From: Fontibacillus panacisegetis | Lineage (GTDB): Bacteria; Bacillota; Bacilli; Paenibacillales; Paenibacillaceae | Assembly: GCF_900102215.1 (NCBI RefSeq) | Contig: NZ_FNBG01000002.1 | Location: 62,001 to 126,000, forward strand | DNA length: 64,000 bases | Direction of reading: 5' to 3' | In this document: piece after piece, positions 54,701-64,000 of the stretch | How the letters are laid out: each line of letters starts with the position of its first letter | Numbering within the stretch: the stretch's first letter is position 1 | Position numbers and translations under genes: made by a program | The notes under the pieces: model-generated | Told to the model about the DNA's origin: nothing | The model's database searches: none | The model's input: the letters and a program-made list of their open reading frames with translations, nothing else

Positions 54701-55188
54701 TTAAGAGAAAGGAACTCTGCGAATTTTCCTTGCGGGAGCACAACTGCCCGTGTGAAATCATCCATCTTAAGCCCAATTTTCTCTTCAACGCATCGCGTTA
54801 CATCCGCCAGCTTATCCGCTAATACGATTTCTCGCTCCGAAGTAATCTCTATAAACCTGCTGATTGTATTGCTCACGGATAGCTCATTTTGCCTCTTGAA
54901 ACGCCGTTCGACCCGATACCGCTCAGACCCATTTGCCGACGATAATTCAAATGTGAAAGAGACGAATAACGCATCTTCCGAATGATTCATTATACCTTGT
55001 GTACCGCCAAAAGCGCGTCCTACTTTCCCGTACATAGCTAATGTTATAGCATCCAGGATAGTGGATTTTCCGCTTCCCGTCGGTCCAAAAATCCCGAATA
55101 GTCCTGTATCGCACAATGCCGTAAAATCAATTTCCTGCATCTCCCGATAACTCTGCAGACCTGATAATTTCAAGGATATCGGCTTCAA
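51736..55188 (-). CDS. sbcC: Exonuclease SbcCD subunit SbcC
   Basis: 1150 residues, SMC-like. Walker A FGPTGSGKSTILDAI near residues 34-48, two long coiled coils flanking a zinc hook (CPVCGSEHHP near 544-553), signature VATLSGGETFLTSLALALALS and Walker B FFLDEGFGTLD near the end. With SbcD it opens DNA hairpins and trims protein-blocked ends. Start is TTG eight bases behind GGAGG; sbcD ends with TAG immediately before it. Last gene of addB-addA-sbcD-sbcC. Confidence 0.97.
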   Translation of the reverse strand: MKPISLKLSGLQSYREMQEIDFTALCDTGLFGIFGPTGSGKSTILDAITLAMYGKVGRAFGGTQGIMNHSEDALFVSFTFELSSANGSERYRVERRFKRQNELSVSNTISRFIEITSEREIVLADKLADVTRCVEEKIGLKMDDFTRAVVLPQGKFAEFLSLKGAERRQMLQRLFHLEKYGDLLAQKLSRRVKESDQKLKELAAEQQGLGNASEEALQAAEHAMKTAAVLANSRRDELGEAEKKVEGLAKVRELAMERGQRSVQLTELKEQDGTIAQLEAKLVHSAAAEAIRPALTSWKEARQLSMQRQEAAVYARKASEAATEEAVSATEALAAATSALSLEEPGLLIRINQLEQAVLLQSECNSLLEELNQLRASQESSGVKRQSVADEIQKEEQLLAKAQGRQRELEKLLKDCEVKASERQSIQAAAGLGKELIRAQEQLAKAEAEEIELRGKMESSVKLLHGIALEENTVKDRCVDLAKLALDNALQLNELDFILANHMNTIANAESQLRTWVKESEQSVWLSRLAEQLQKGQPCPVCGSEHHPIHEAHGQGQEILNVGDRFKQLEQLSALLATVKELNFSVSRDMEISRSVIEQLNDSNALNCKNDSLDKISFHSNQESAASLQIDMSYEVLEISKLHGAVQTLAEQHALLRPQLEGLQKEARTFIARLNELQPRLAAVRTEAAGAEEFFKQAAERSTNCREELRDKEKEWNAEHSGISVEAVAGLLEQIVEKDRKAEDIKQRLALSVPFIEEKNLRLSQLGKDLIELDKELLQREGQEQGKQSLYQEKHSRLSSWIGEDSVDKLLPEATQRLAMLRKQVEECQNRQAIAAASSNHAAQSNALALQADASAREQEEKLHKRWLEELEVSPFQNEAEATDSFVAAELANEYALTIKNHRDRERELEINLRELDDKLAGRIVTEEEWEDGTLALNNAKSMLEEALQFKARAERDLEDLMTRHVRWKDLEQQRLNLAREFDLLGKLQSSLRGNAFVEYVAEEQLLHVSHAASQRLRNLTKQRYSLEIDSGGGFVICDDANGGVKRPVATLSGGETFLTSLALALALSAQIQLRGQYPLQFFFLDEGFGTLDPELLDTVITSLEHLHDDHLSVGIISHVAELRSRLARKLIVIPAESGGEGSRVIVENI

Positions 55189-56367
55189 CTATTCCACCTC
55201 CTCTCCGTGTCCTTCTTCCTCGGCAACAAGTGACATAAACAGCTCAACCAATTCCCCTTCCGGTTCAGCCCCACCGCTCTGCTGCTGATAAAACCTGCGA
55301 AACAACTCATGTACCGGCATTTGCGCACGTGAAGCTGCTACTTCTTCTCGGGATTCACGACCCGGATATATCGGTCTGATGTGAACGATTCCTTCATGCG
55401 CTTTGCGCAGACTCTGGATATCTCCAAGAGACATAGCCTCATTCAGGCTAAGCTCCAAATCAATAAATGCATTCCGATCTCTACCTTCGTCCAGCCACCG
55501 TCTCGCTTCCTCAAGTCCGCCCCGACAGCTCCAACGAACCAATGGCCTGCCGCTCGACAAATAGAGCTCCTGCGTAAAGGGCTCTTTCCCAGGGGCTATG
55601 TCCAGAAGCATAACGGATTTGGTCTGTCCTGCTTCTGAGAAGCTGTAGGCAAGCGGAGAACCGCTATAGCGCATTAACCCCTTTCCTTTGACTGCTTGGG
55701 GACGATGCAAATGTCCCAGCGCCGTGTATTGCGCTCCGATGTCAAGAGCTGATGGATCAACAGTATATGCGCCGCCCACTTGGATAGGGCGCTCGGAATC
55801 GCTTTCTACTCCGCCCAGCACATAGATATGGCTCATTGCCAAATTAATAGAATCGGGCCCGAACGCACTTCCAAGCTGTCTCATCAGCTTACCAACTTTA
55901 GCACTGTACGCGAGGCGAAGCTCACTTTCATCACCGTCTCCTGCCAGCAGTTCCGCAAGCCGCGCTTCTGACGGATACGGCAAAGCGGCGATGACTGCCC
56001 TCTCATTGGTCCGGGGAGCATGAAGCTGGACTGCCTCAGGCAAAGGCAATCCTACAAGCGTTATCCCGCGTCTAGCAACCAACGGCGATACTGCTGCGAT
56101 TCGTTCCGGCTGATCATGATTGCCGGAAATAACGACAAGCTGGCGTCCGTTTTCAGCAAGTCTCGCTGCCGCCTCATAGAACATCGATTCTGCCGCAGCC
56201 GGAGGATTGACGCTGTCATATACGTCCCCAGCCATCATAATAACGTCAACCTTCTCAGCATCCGCCATGACAACCAGCTCGTCCAAAAACTGTTCCTGCT
56301 CCGCCAGTCGGCTTCTCCCTTCAAGCGTACGCCCTAAATGCCAGTCGCCCGTATGCAAAATACGCAT
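55189..56367 (-). CDS. sbcD: Exonuclease SbcCD subunit SbcD
   Basis: 392 residues, Mre11-type nuclease: HTGDWHLGR (residues 5-13), MMAGDVYDSVNPP, VISGNHDQPER and the conserved ALGHLHRPQ carry the two-metal active site. The C-terminal part is the capping domain with an acidic tail (VAEEEGHGEEVE). It works with SbcC. ATG behind AGGGGGAG. It lies 87 bases after addA. Confidence 0.97.
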   Translation of the reverse strand: MRILHTGDWHLGRTLEGRSRLAEQEQFLDELVVMADAEKVDVIMMAGDVYDSVNPPAAAESMFYEAAARLAENGRQLVVISGNHDQPERIAAVSPLVARRGITLVGLPLPEAVQLHAPRTNERAVIAALPYPSEARLAELLAGDGDESELRLAYSAKVGKLMRQLGSAFGPDSINLAMSHIYVLGGVESDSERPIQVGGAYTVDPSALDIGAQYTALGHLHRPQAVKGKGLMRYSGSPLAYSFSEAGQTKSVMLLDIAPGKEPFTQELYLSSGRPLVRWSCRGGLEEARRWLDEGRDRNAFIDLELSLNEAMSLGDIQSLRKAHEGIVHIRPIYPGRESREEVAASRAQMPVHELFRRFYQQQSGGAEPEGELVELFMSLVAEEEGHGEEVE

Positions 56368-56454
56368 TGACCTACTCCCCCTATATCGTTCACCTAGCCG
56401 TTAGCCGTTATTTTTATTAACCTTTTTTTGTTACGAGTCCATTTCCAAGTGTTT

Positions 56455-59400
56455 TTACAGCTTCACAGCATCCCCGCTATCAATGAAATACAGCCATTTC
56501 TCTTCAACAGGCACACCTGTTATATCTTCCACTGCTGTAGCGTATAATTCCAACTGAAAACGGTATGTTTCCGTCAGTGCAGAAATACCGCCCATATGCG
56601 GATGAACCCGGTCGCTCTTATAATCCAGCAAATATTGCTTACCGTCCACAAAGAACAGACAATCCACGATCCCCTGAATAAGTACGGTTTCCTGATCAAG
56701 CTGCTCTGATTGCACGAGTTGCGGGTATGCATTCGTAGCAGGCAAACCGTAAGAGAACGGCATTTCTCTTTTGATCCAATCCGCTCGTCGCAACAAATCC
56801 CCAATAGGTCCACGCAAAAAATCGGCGATTCGATTAGCATTAATAGCTGCGGTCTGCTCCTCAGTCATAATATGAAGTTCTCTTAAACGCTGAAGCGTAA
56901 TGTGAACTATATCTTCATCCGTACTTTCATTCAGCGGCAAATGCTGCATCAAGGTGTGATAAGCTGTCCCCCGCTCAGTAGGCGTCAATTTGGACTGCTC
57001 CATAAACCGTGGACGGCGCAAATGCAGCTTGAATTCGATCTCATCATCCGCTATCTCTTTTTCATATCTCAGCTCCTGCACTTCGAACAAATCGGCAGCT
57101 TGCTCATCCATTTGAGCCAACACTGACTTCATCTCCGTAACAGACGTTTTTGCCGAAATGCTGGTTGCTTCAGAATGTGGATATGACCAGCCCAGCTTGT
57201 CGTTAACCTGCTTTTCCAGTTCAAGAGCTGCTCCATTTGCTCCTGAATCCGTTACAATAGCTCCCCCTGAGATCATCGCTTTCAGCTTGGCAGCATCCAC
57301 CATAGAGGACTCATTCGTCGCAGCCGCTTCCGCGGCCCCTGTCCCAGCCTGCACAATATCTCTAGCACTCACATAACGGATGCCCCAATCAGATGCTCGA
57401 TCTGAAAGGACAGGTGAGGAAGTATCCGGTAGTCCACCAAAACGTCGAAGCTCACTAGCAGCAGGATGTCGAATCAAGGAAGGACCAATCCAGTCCAGAT
57501 AACACCGACCTCTAGCTAAAATATAATCCGGCAGCTGCTCTTCTTTGATTTCAAGCGCTCCGCTCCAAGCTTCAACCGATTTGGCCAAATCTTTTACCGA
57601 TGATATTAATATCAGCTTGTCTTTGGGTCGTGTTAATGCCACATAGAGCACACGCATTTCCTCGGCCAGCAGCTCCATTTGCGCACGGCGTCGAATAGCC
57701 AAATTCGGCAGTGTAGGATAACTGACACGGAGATCACCGTCCACAAATTTTGGCCCAAATCCCATCTCCTTGTGCATCAGGAAAGCTGCATTGAGGTCCT
57801 GACGATTGAACATTTTAGAGAGGCCTGCCACAAATACTACAGGGAACTCCAGCCCTTTACTCTTATGAATCGTCATAATTTTGACGGCATCCCCTTGTTC
57901 TCCAGCAGCTGGAGCCGCACCCAAGTCACCGCCGTTTTCCCGCAATCTTCCGATATATCTTAAAAAGCGAAACAGTCCCCTGGATGAAGTCGTCATTTCA
58001 TATTGTCTCGCCCGATCATGCAGTGCTCTTAGATTTCCTTGACGCTGAGGCCCGCCAGGCAATCCGCCAACCCAATCCAGATATCCGGTTTCACGGTAAA
58101 TGCTCCAAATCAAACTGCTTAGCTCTCCATCCCTGGCCATATTACGCCACGTATTCAATTGGGCCAGGAAGTGCTCTAATTTGAGCTTCAGATTCTCAGC
58201 AAGGTTAACAGCGTTAGCTGCAGCTTCAGCACTTGGAGCATCGGATTTATTGGCTTCAATAGCAAGCGCAGCTAATAACGCCTCATAGTAGCTTCCTCCA
58301 CCAATGGACAGTCTGATCTCCGCGAGTTCCTCTTCAGTGAGACCGTAGAGCGGAGAGCGCAAAACTGCTGCCAGTGGGATATCCTGAAGCGGATTATCGA
58401 TAATTTGCAGAAGGGATAACATGGTCTCTACTTCAGAAGCCTGAAAATAGCCCTGACTTAGTTCACCGAATGCCGGAACACCCTCAAGACGAAGCTCTTC
58501 AATAAAAATGGGAGCCCATGACAACGTGGAACGCAGCAAAATGACCATATCCTTGTACTCAACAGCTCGCATCACCTTCTCATGCTTGTCATAGATCATC
58601 AACGGCGGCTGATCGCCTCCGCCAGTCAATTCATTGATTCGAGCGGCGATCGCTCTCGCCTCTAACCGAACTGCTTCAAGCTCTACAACCTCTTCATCCG
58701 AGTCGCCCTCTTCGCCATTCACTTCGGAAGCAGTTGTATTCGTAATGTCACCATCTTCTGCAAAGGATAAGTTATCACCATTACGATCAATAAGCAGCAG
58801 TTCAGGACGATAATCCTGATGGGTCGTATTTTCCGGAAAGCCTTCTCCGTACACTAGCTCAGCACGAAGATCATAAGAAATTTCAGCTACGCCTTCATTC
58901 ATAATTTGACGAAACAGCAAATTCACAGCATCCACAACTTCTCTTCTGCTGCGGAAATTGCGAGCCAGATCAATTCGAAGACCTATTCCGTCAAAATCCT
59001 CTCCGTAACTCCGATATTTGTCCAGGAACAATCCCGGCTCAGCCAATCGAAATCGATATATACTTTGCTTCACATCCCCTACCATAAAGCGGTTGCCTAT
59101 GCTATTGCTATTGCCTGACATAGGAGCTCCGCGTGAGATCAAGCGGACAATATCCTCTTGTACTGTGTTGGTATCCTGATATTCATCCAGCAGAACCTCA
59201 TCATACTGAGCCTGATACTCCATCGCCGCATCCGAAGGAATAATATGATCAGGACTAGAATCAGGATGACGCAATATTTGCAAACAATAATGCTCTAGAT
59301 CGGAAAAATCCAACCAGCCTTTATTCATCTTTTCCTGCTGATAACGCTGACTGAACGCAGTAATAAGCTTAGACAATTCCTCCATGACAGGAGCCGCTTT

Positions 59401-60447
59401 ATGAAGCTCCTCAAGAAATTCTTCGGCTTTACGTCCATATAACTGTGTGCGAAGCTCTGTCACCATTTTTTTGGCTTCATCCCGCAGTCCTTTTACCCGT
59501 TCCTGCAGCGCAGGATCAGTTTGATCCTTTTTGCATGGCTTCAATTTACCGAATGACACATTTTGGAAAATATCATACAGACCCGACCATGCCCCTGACC
59601 CTACTGCTGACCGCAGCGTATCAACAAGGCTCAAATCTTCCTCCAGCGTTACGACATATGGTCCCGGGCCACCCGGTGATCCAGCAATATCAATTCCTTG
59701 GCGCAGTAAATCTGCAACACCGTCCAGCGCTATCTTCGTATCTTTCAAGATGCTGATAACCCACTGACTTTTCTCTAGAGCATCAATATCTGGTGACAAA
59801 AATGCGGAGGCAGCCTGACTCAGCCAATGCTCTGGCCATGAATGACTTCGCGAAAAATCATACAGCTTCTGTACCAGCACAAAAACCGCATCATCGTTCC
59901 TCTCACCACCAAACCAATCAACTAATGCAACAAATCTTTTGCCATCTTCTTTACCTTCGGATTCGTCAGCATATTTCTCCTCGAACAATTGCTCCAGCAC
60001 TTCCTGACGCAGCAGAGCCGTTTCACTCTCTGAAGCGATCCGAAATCCAGGATCTAACGGAATCAGAGTGTAATACCGCTGTATCACTTCCATGCAAAAA
60101 GAGTGCAGCGTCGTAATCGAAGCACGGCCAAGCATAGCGAGCTGACGTGCGAGGTGTTCACTGCTGGGATCACGCTCCAGTTCCTTCTCCAGTGCTTCGC
60201 GAATACGCTGTCTCATTTCAGAAGCTGCAGCTTTCGTGAAGGTTGCAACAAGCAGTCTATCTACACTAAGCGGAGTATCAGCAGATGACAGCTTACGAAT
60301 AATGCGTTCTACCAGAACCGCTGTTTTGCCTGAACCTGCGGCGGCCGCTACAAGAATATCTCCTCCGGTAAGACTGATCGCTTTCCATTGGTCATCGCTC
60401 CAATAACTCCCCGGAGGTTTGGGTATCGTCGCTATTTTGGCTGTCAC
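56455..60447 (-). CDS. addA: ATP-dependent helicase/nuclease subunit A (AddA)
   Basis: 1330 residues, UvrD-type superfamily 1 helicase with a C-terminal RecB-family nuclease. Walker A AAAGSGKTAVLVERI near residues 34-48, Walker B EVLLDEYQDTN near 410-420, motif with MTIHKSKGLEFPVVFV, and the nuclease motif QGIVDCLFFVDGKQYLLDYKSDR near 1260-1285. AddAB resects double-strand ends until a Chi site. A strongly acidic insert (EEGDSDEEVVELE) lies near 595. GTG start immediately after the addB stop, behind AAAGGAG. Confidence 0.97.
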   Translation of the reverse strand: MTAKIATIPKPPGSYWSDDQWKAISLTGGDILVAAAAGSGKTAVLVERIIRKLSSADTPLSVDRLLVATFTKAAASEMRQRIREALEKELERDPSSEHLARQLAMLGRASITTLHSFCMEVIQRYYTLIPLDPGFRIASESETALLRQEVLEQLFEEKYADESEGKEDGKRFVALVDWFGGERNDDAVFVLVQKLYDFSRSHSWPEHWLSQAASAFLSPDIDALEKSQWVISILKDTKIALDGVADLLRQGIDIAGSPGGPGPYVVTLEEDLSLVDTLRSAVGSGAWSGLYDIFQNVSFGKLKPCKKDQTDPALQERVKGLRDEAKKMVTELRTQLYGRKAEEFLEELHKAAPVMEELSKLITAFSQRYQQEKMNKGWLDFSDLEHYCLQILRHPDSSPDHIIPSDAAMEYQAQYDEVLLDEYQDTNTVQEDIVRLISRGAPMSGNSNSIGNRFMVGDVKQSIYRFRLAEPGLFLDKYRSYGEDFDGIGLRIDLARNFRSRREVVDAVNLLFRQIMNEGVAEISYDLRAELVYGEGFPENTTHQDYRPELLLIDRNGDNLSFAEDGDITNTTASEVNGEEGDSDEEVVELEAVRLEARAIAARINELTGGGDQPPLMIYDKHEKVMRAVEYKDMVILLRSTLSWAPIFIEELRLEGVPAFGELSQGYFQASEVETMLSLLQIIDNPLQDIPLAAVLRSPLYGLTEEELAEIRLSIGGGSYYEALLAALAIEANKSDAPSAEAAANAVNLAENLKLKLEHFLAQLNTWRNMARDGELSSLIWSIYRETGYLDWVGGLPGGPQRQGNLRALHDRARQYEMTTSSRGLFRFLRYIGRLRENGGDLGAAPAAGEQGDAVKIMTIHKSKGLEFPVVFVAGLSKMFNRQDLNAAFLMHKEMGFGPKFVDGDLRVSYPTLPNLAIRRRAQMELLAEEMRVLYVALTRPKDKLILISSVKDLAKSVEAWSGALEIKEEQLPDYILARGRCYLDWIGPSLIRHPAASELRRFGGLPDTSSPVLSDRASDWGIRYVSARDIVQAGTGAAEAAATNESSMVDAAKLKAMISGGAIVTDSGANGAALELEKQVNDKLGWSYPHSEATSISAKTSVTEMKSVLAQMDEQAADLFEVQELRYEKEIADDEIEFKLHLRRPRFMEQSKLTPTERGTAYHTLMQHLPLNESTDEDIVHITLQRLRELHIMTEEQTAAINANRIADFLRGPIGDLLRRADWIKREMPFSYGLPATNAYPQLVQSEQLDQETVLIQGIVDCLFFVDGKQYLLDYKSDRVHPHMGGISALTETYRFQLELYATAVEDITGVPVEEKWLYFIDSGDAVKL

Positions 60448-63400
60448 TTATGCTTCACTCCTTTCTTCCATGCCTTGCAGCAGCTCCCATACCTTGTCCT
60501 TACCCGGCTTACTGAGCACATGATAGCTGCTTCCATCCAACGTCTCATCAAAACGACAGACCGGTCTATAAACGCAATGAGTACATGCGGTTTCTGTTCC
60601 GAGACGGTATGGCGCTATATCTACATCCCCATCAGTAATTCGTGTTCCAATCTCCGTTATGACATGACGAACCGAGGATAGCAGTGTATCCCATTGCTCT
60701 GATGTCGCCACTGATGCGCTGCTATAAAACCCGCCATCTGCCTTTACGGCTACCGGTAAAATGTCAGAGTATCCCCGTTCGAGCTGCCCATCCATTTTTG
60801 CAATCACATCACGATCCGCCAAGAGCAAACCTTTCATTTTGAAGCGTTTCAGCATCTCCAGCTGAGCTTGCTCCAAAGTCATTCCGTTACTGCTCTGAAG
60901 CAGTGGGTAATGCACATGAAAATATAGAGTACCCGCTGGTAGTGCAGGCTGACCCAGCCACTTCTCGGCAGACGAAATCAGCACATCCAGGTAAGTCAGC
61001 ATTTGCAGCGATAATCCATAATACACTTCATGCAGCTTCAGATCGGTCTGGCTGGATTTGTAATCAATCACACGCAGCAATAGACCATCTTCACCCTGTG
61101 CCATATCCACTCTATCAATCCGTCCGACAATTTCCATGACGCAGCCGTTAGGCAGCTCAAAGGTAAGAGATGGCAGCAGACGACCGGGACCAAAATCCAG
61201 CTCTAATCCTACTGGTTCAAAGCTCCCCCGCCGTGACTGTTCCCCCAGAATTACGGAAGCTCGTCCAACGATATTTTTTAATTTACGAGAAATATATCCA
61301 TAACGATGTGAACTAAGTAAAATTTCCCCCTGAAGCTTAGGAGCGAGCTTGTCTACCGCTTCGCTAGCTTCCAGAAGACATTCCTCTGTGGTCAGGCTGC
61401 CCCAGCTTCGATTCTGCTCTTTGAAGGTCATTGCCATCTGACTGAGTGCAGCATGGAATAGCTGTCCAATATCAGGTGCTTTCAGACGGTACATTTGACG
61501 CTCCTTCAACTTGAGACCATGTGAAGCAAAATGGGAGAACGGACATGCTGAGAATCGTTCCATTCTAGAGACGCTTGTCCGAAGTCTGGAGCCATATAGT
61601 TTCCGACTCGTTATCGGACTCAGTCCATGAACCCGATTGCGATAGTCCAGCGATCCGAGAAGCGATGATAGAATACCAGACCATTCCGGCTGATTTCTGT
61701 ACCAATTCAACGCACTCCACCAGATCGGTGATATTTCTTGACCCGTTTTCCAGAGGCGAAGCTGAGAAATCAGACGGGACAGAGTCGGTACAGGACTGTT
61801 CACATAATCAAGCTGAACCTCAGTCCCTTCATCAATCCTGGGTTCATCGTTAATGCGAACCTCAGGCAAATGTCCGGTAAAAATAGTTCTCATATGTCGA
61901 ATAACTTCTGAAGGGAGCAGAGTCTTCCCCTCATCATCAGCTACGGGATAACTTAGCCATAAGGAGTCGCTAGCAGCGGATAGCGCTCGGTATATTAAAA
62001 ATCTCTCGTCAAGCAGCCTTCTAGTCATTCCCGGAGCCAGCTCCAGGCCAATTTCACTAAGACGCATGCGCTCCTGATCACTAAGCACACCTTCTTCCTG
62101 CAGGTTAGCCGGCATGATGCCTTCGTTAATTCCTAGCAGGAATAGATGTTTTACATCACGAATGCGTGTCCGATCAATACTTCCGACAAGCACCTGATCT
62201 ATCGCGGGAGGAACAAGAGCTAGTTTTAAATCCTTGAGTCCGGTTTCCAATATACCTGTAAACACTTCTTTTGATAACATCTCTTCGCCCATCATTTCGA
62301 CGATTTGATCCAGCAGACTTAGAATGGCGTTCCATAGCTGGCGATGCTCCATCGCTTGCTCCGGATCGCCTTGCTGTACTGCACGATGAGCCAACAGATC
62401 CAATTGCTGCGGCGCCTCAATATCTACAAGCAAATAATATACCGCTTCACACATCTCGCGTGCAGTCTTTGATTTTTTCAGACGATCCTCAAATGCACCA
62501 AGTGGCCCTGTCACAACGTCACGACACTTTTCTAAGGATTGGAGCACCTCGAGCCTTTTAGCCGGACGTTTGTCATCATCTACTTCAAGGGATAGGCTCG
62601 GAATATGGCTCCAAGCCCGTTCATCCCGCCAACGATAACCCTGTATCCCACACGCCAGCACATAATTTTCAAGCATGTCCATATCATCACGTGTCAAATT
62701 ACCGTTCACCGGAAGCAAAAATCCACTCTTCACACAGCGAAATACATCGTCATATCTCCAAAACTTCGCAACGACATCCAATGCGCCACGAATCAGTTCA
62801 ATCAATGGATGATGTAGAACATCCCTTTTTTGGTCCATGAAAAAAGGAATGCCGTAGTCTTGAAAAATCGGAGTAATTACATGTTCATAGTCATCTAAAT
62901 TTCTTACAAACAAAGCCAAATCGCGCCATCGCGAACCATTATCGCGTACAAGCTTGACCATCTCGCGAGCGACACCTTCTACCTCAGTCCTCCTGCTTCC
63001 TGCAGCATGTAAGGATAATGACTGACTGATATCCGCCGGGGGTGTGCTTTGCTTCCACGGTGTACGGCGCTCATATGCAGACTCCAAATAGGACAGGGTC
63101 TCACTTCTTTGAAATCTGGGAAATGGGCGTTCATTAAGCCATTTGGATGGCTCCACTTCAATGCTAAGGGACTCTGCGAGTTCTTTAAGCTTGAGATAGG
63201 TCATTGCAGTAGGGTGGAACAGATTCAGCTCATGTGGAGCAATCCCGTCATCATAAGGACGATCCAGTGTAAGGGACACAGTTATTTTAGATACAGTCTG
63301 AAGAAGTGCACCGAGAGCGGAATACTCCTGAGGTGTAAAGGAATGAAATCCATCGATCCACATTTCGGCTCCCTGCAAATAATTACAATGAGGCGCTCCT

Positions 63401-63972
63401 TCAGCAAGCTTAATGACATGATCCTCAGCATCTATGTACAGCCTAGAAAGCTCATCATCAAATTCACGGTAAATTACATTCAAATCGTGCAGCTTGTCCT
63501 TCAGAAGAGGGGATTCACCAGAGGAGCTTTCCAGCAAACGAAGATGGCCGTCCAGCTCATTGAAATCAGCATTATATTTTTTCATTTCCGTATACAATGT
63601 GTTAATCCGGTCTATGAGTCCAAGTTGTTCACTGGCAGTCCCATACAGCTTCAATTCACCCTTGCGGCGTCTAATAATTTTGTACAGCAGCATTTTCTTG
63701 CCTTCTTCACTTATAGGCACAAGAGCTGAGCCTCCAGTCTCCTGCATAACCCGAAGCGCTAAACGCCGAAAACCCAGCACCTGAGCTCGAACAGTTCCAC
63801 GAATCCCGGACGTCTGGACGATGCCCCTCTCAAGCTGGAAAGTTCCCTGTTCAGGCGCAAGTAAAATAAGCGGGGAGCCTGTAGGGTCCTCTTTTAATTT
63901 TGCCTTGATTTCTTCTAATATTAAGCTGCTCTTGCCGCTGCCAGAACGGCCAATGATGAACTGAAGTGACAT
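60448..63972 (-). CDS. addB: ATP-dependent nuclease subunit B (AddB)
   Basis: 1174 residues. P-loop IGRSGSGKSSLILEEI at residues 7-22, a RecB-type nuclease domain (LLLRVIDYKSSQTD near 950-963), and cysteines of the iron-sulfur cluster: the first in FSACPFSHF, the others in CTHCVYRPVC near the C-terminus. AddB recognises Chi and carries the second nuclease. ATG behind AGGAGG. It opens the addB-addA-sbcD-sbcC operon; its promoter lies outside the window. Confidence 0.97.
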   Translation of the reverse strand: MSLQFIIGRSGSGKSSLILEEIKAKLKEDPTGSPLILLAPEQGTFQLERGIVQTSGIRGTVRAQVLGFRRLALRVMQETGGSALVPISEEGKKMLLYKIIRRRKGELKLYGTASEQLGLIDRINTLYTEMKKYNADFNELDGHLRLLESSSGESPLLKDKLHDLNVIYREFDDELSRLYIDAEDHVIKLAEGAPHCNYLQGAEMWIDGFHSFTPQEYSALGALLQTVSKITVSLTLDRPYDDGIAPHELNLFHPTAMTYLKLKELAESLSIEVEPSKWLNERPFPRFQRSETLSYLESAYERRTPWKQSTPPADISQSLSLHAAGSRRTEVEGVAREMVKLVRDNGSRWRDLALFVRNLDDYEHVITPIFQDYGIPFFMDQKRDVLHHPLIELIRGALDVVAKFWRYDDVFRCVKSGFLLPVNGNLTRDDMDMLENYVLACGIQGYRWRDERAWSHIPSLSLEVDDDKRPAKRLEVLQSLEKCRDVVTGPLGAFEDRLKKSKTAREMCEAVYYLLVDIEAPQQLDLLAHRAVQQGDPEQAMEHRQLWNAILSLLDQIVEMMGEEMLSKEVFTGILETGLKDLKLALVPPAIDQVLVGSIDRTRIRDVKHLFLLGINEGIMPANLQEEGVLSDQERMRLSEIGLELAPGMTRRLLDERFLIYRALSAASDSLWLSYPVADDEGKTLLPSEVIRHMRTIFTGHLPEVRINDEPRIDEGTEVQLDYVNSPVPTLSRLISQLRLWKTGQEISPIWWSALNWYRNQPEWSGILSSLLGSLDYRNRVHGLSPITSRKLYGSRLRTSVSRMERFSACPFSHFASHGLKLKERQMYRLKAPDIGQLFHAALSQMAMTFKEQNRSWGSLTTEECLLEASEAVDKLAPKLQGEILLSSHRYGYISRKLKNIVGRASVILGEQSRRGSFEPVGLELDFGPGRLLPSLTFELPNGCVMEIVGRIDRVDMAQGEDGLLLRVIDYKSSQTDLKLHEVYYGLSLQMLTYLDVLISSAEKWLGQPALPAGTLYFHVHYPLLQSSNGMTLEQAQLEMLKRFKMKGLLLADRDVIAKMDGQLERGYSDILPVAVKADGGFYSSASVATSEQWDTLLSSVRHVITEIGTRITDGDVDIAPYRLGTETACTHCVYRPVCRFDETLDGSSYHVLSKPGKDKVWELLQGMEERSEA

Positions 63973-64000
63973 TACAGCTGCCTCCTAACGCATATACGAT

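Noticed and set aside
1-64000. CRISPR arrays, prophage, transposases, tRNA or rRNA genes
   Set aside because: No regular direct repeats with spacers, no phage or transposase proteins and no tRNA-like or rRNA sequence were seen in the gaps between genes.

Overview
This window is chromosomal DNA from an endospore-forming Bacillota, most likely Paenibacillus or a close relative. The basis is the conserved Bacillus-type gene order (bshC/mraZ/rsmH/ftsL; ylaH to ylaL; yqfC-yqfD-phoH-pgpH-ybeY-dgkA-cdd-era-yqzL-recO-glyQS-yqxD-dnaG-sigA-trmK-nif3; addB-addA-sbcD-sbcC), sporulation genes (rsfA-like, yqfC/yqfD, a YlaJ-type lipoprotein), bacillithiol synthesis, a B-type RNase P RNA, frequent TTG/GTG starts, purine-rich Shine-Dalgarno sites and moderate GC. 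I see no prophage, insertion sequence, CRISPR array, rRNA or tRNA gene. This is mostly core genome and most genes lie on the minus strand.

Region 1 (1-13 kb): the head of the division/cell-wall cluster (mraZ, rsmH, start of ftsL) with a textbook three-box MraZ operator. It is preceded by ahcY and bshC. A complete peptide ABC transporter (oppA-B-C-D-F order) sits between bshC and a DUF3397-panE-rsfA block. A hairpin between oppA and oppB probably sets the ratio of binding protein to permease.

Region 2 (13-24.6 kb): a DUF2626 protein, an unfamiliar secreted coiled-coil protein, an orphan solute-binding-like protein, then a yla-type block (PhoH/PIN protein, YlaJ-type lipoprotein, YlaL, an LCP wall-polymer ligase, YlaH, TypA/BipA), followed by two divergent TerC-family membrane proteins.

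Region 3 (24.6-32.3 kb): thiI plus its cysteine desulfurase for tRNA thiolation, a small lytic transglycosylase, small proteins (DUF1540, YpuI-like), a secreted subtilase with a possible sensor-like N-terminal domain, and rnpB (RNase P RNA).

Region 4 (32.3-51.5 kb): a long macromolecular-synthesis and translation-related run from nif3/trmK through sigA, dnaG, glyQS (with a glycine T-box whose specifier can be read as GGC), recO, the short yqzL, era, cdd, dgkA, ybeY, pgpH, phoH, yqfD/yqfC, yqeY, rpsU and a HIT protein. A cluster of four short palindromic repeats fills the cdd-era gap. A perfect-hexamer promoter for rpsU is built into the terminator of the HIT gene.

Region 5 (51.5-64 kb): the recombination/repair cluster addB-addA-sbcD-sbcC. 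Between sbcC and the HIT gene lies a candidate structured RNA with its own extended -10 promoter and U-tract, which I consider the best candidate for something undescribed.

All family assignments come from reading the translated sequence and recalled family motifs; no database search was run.
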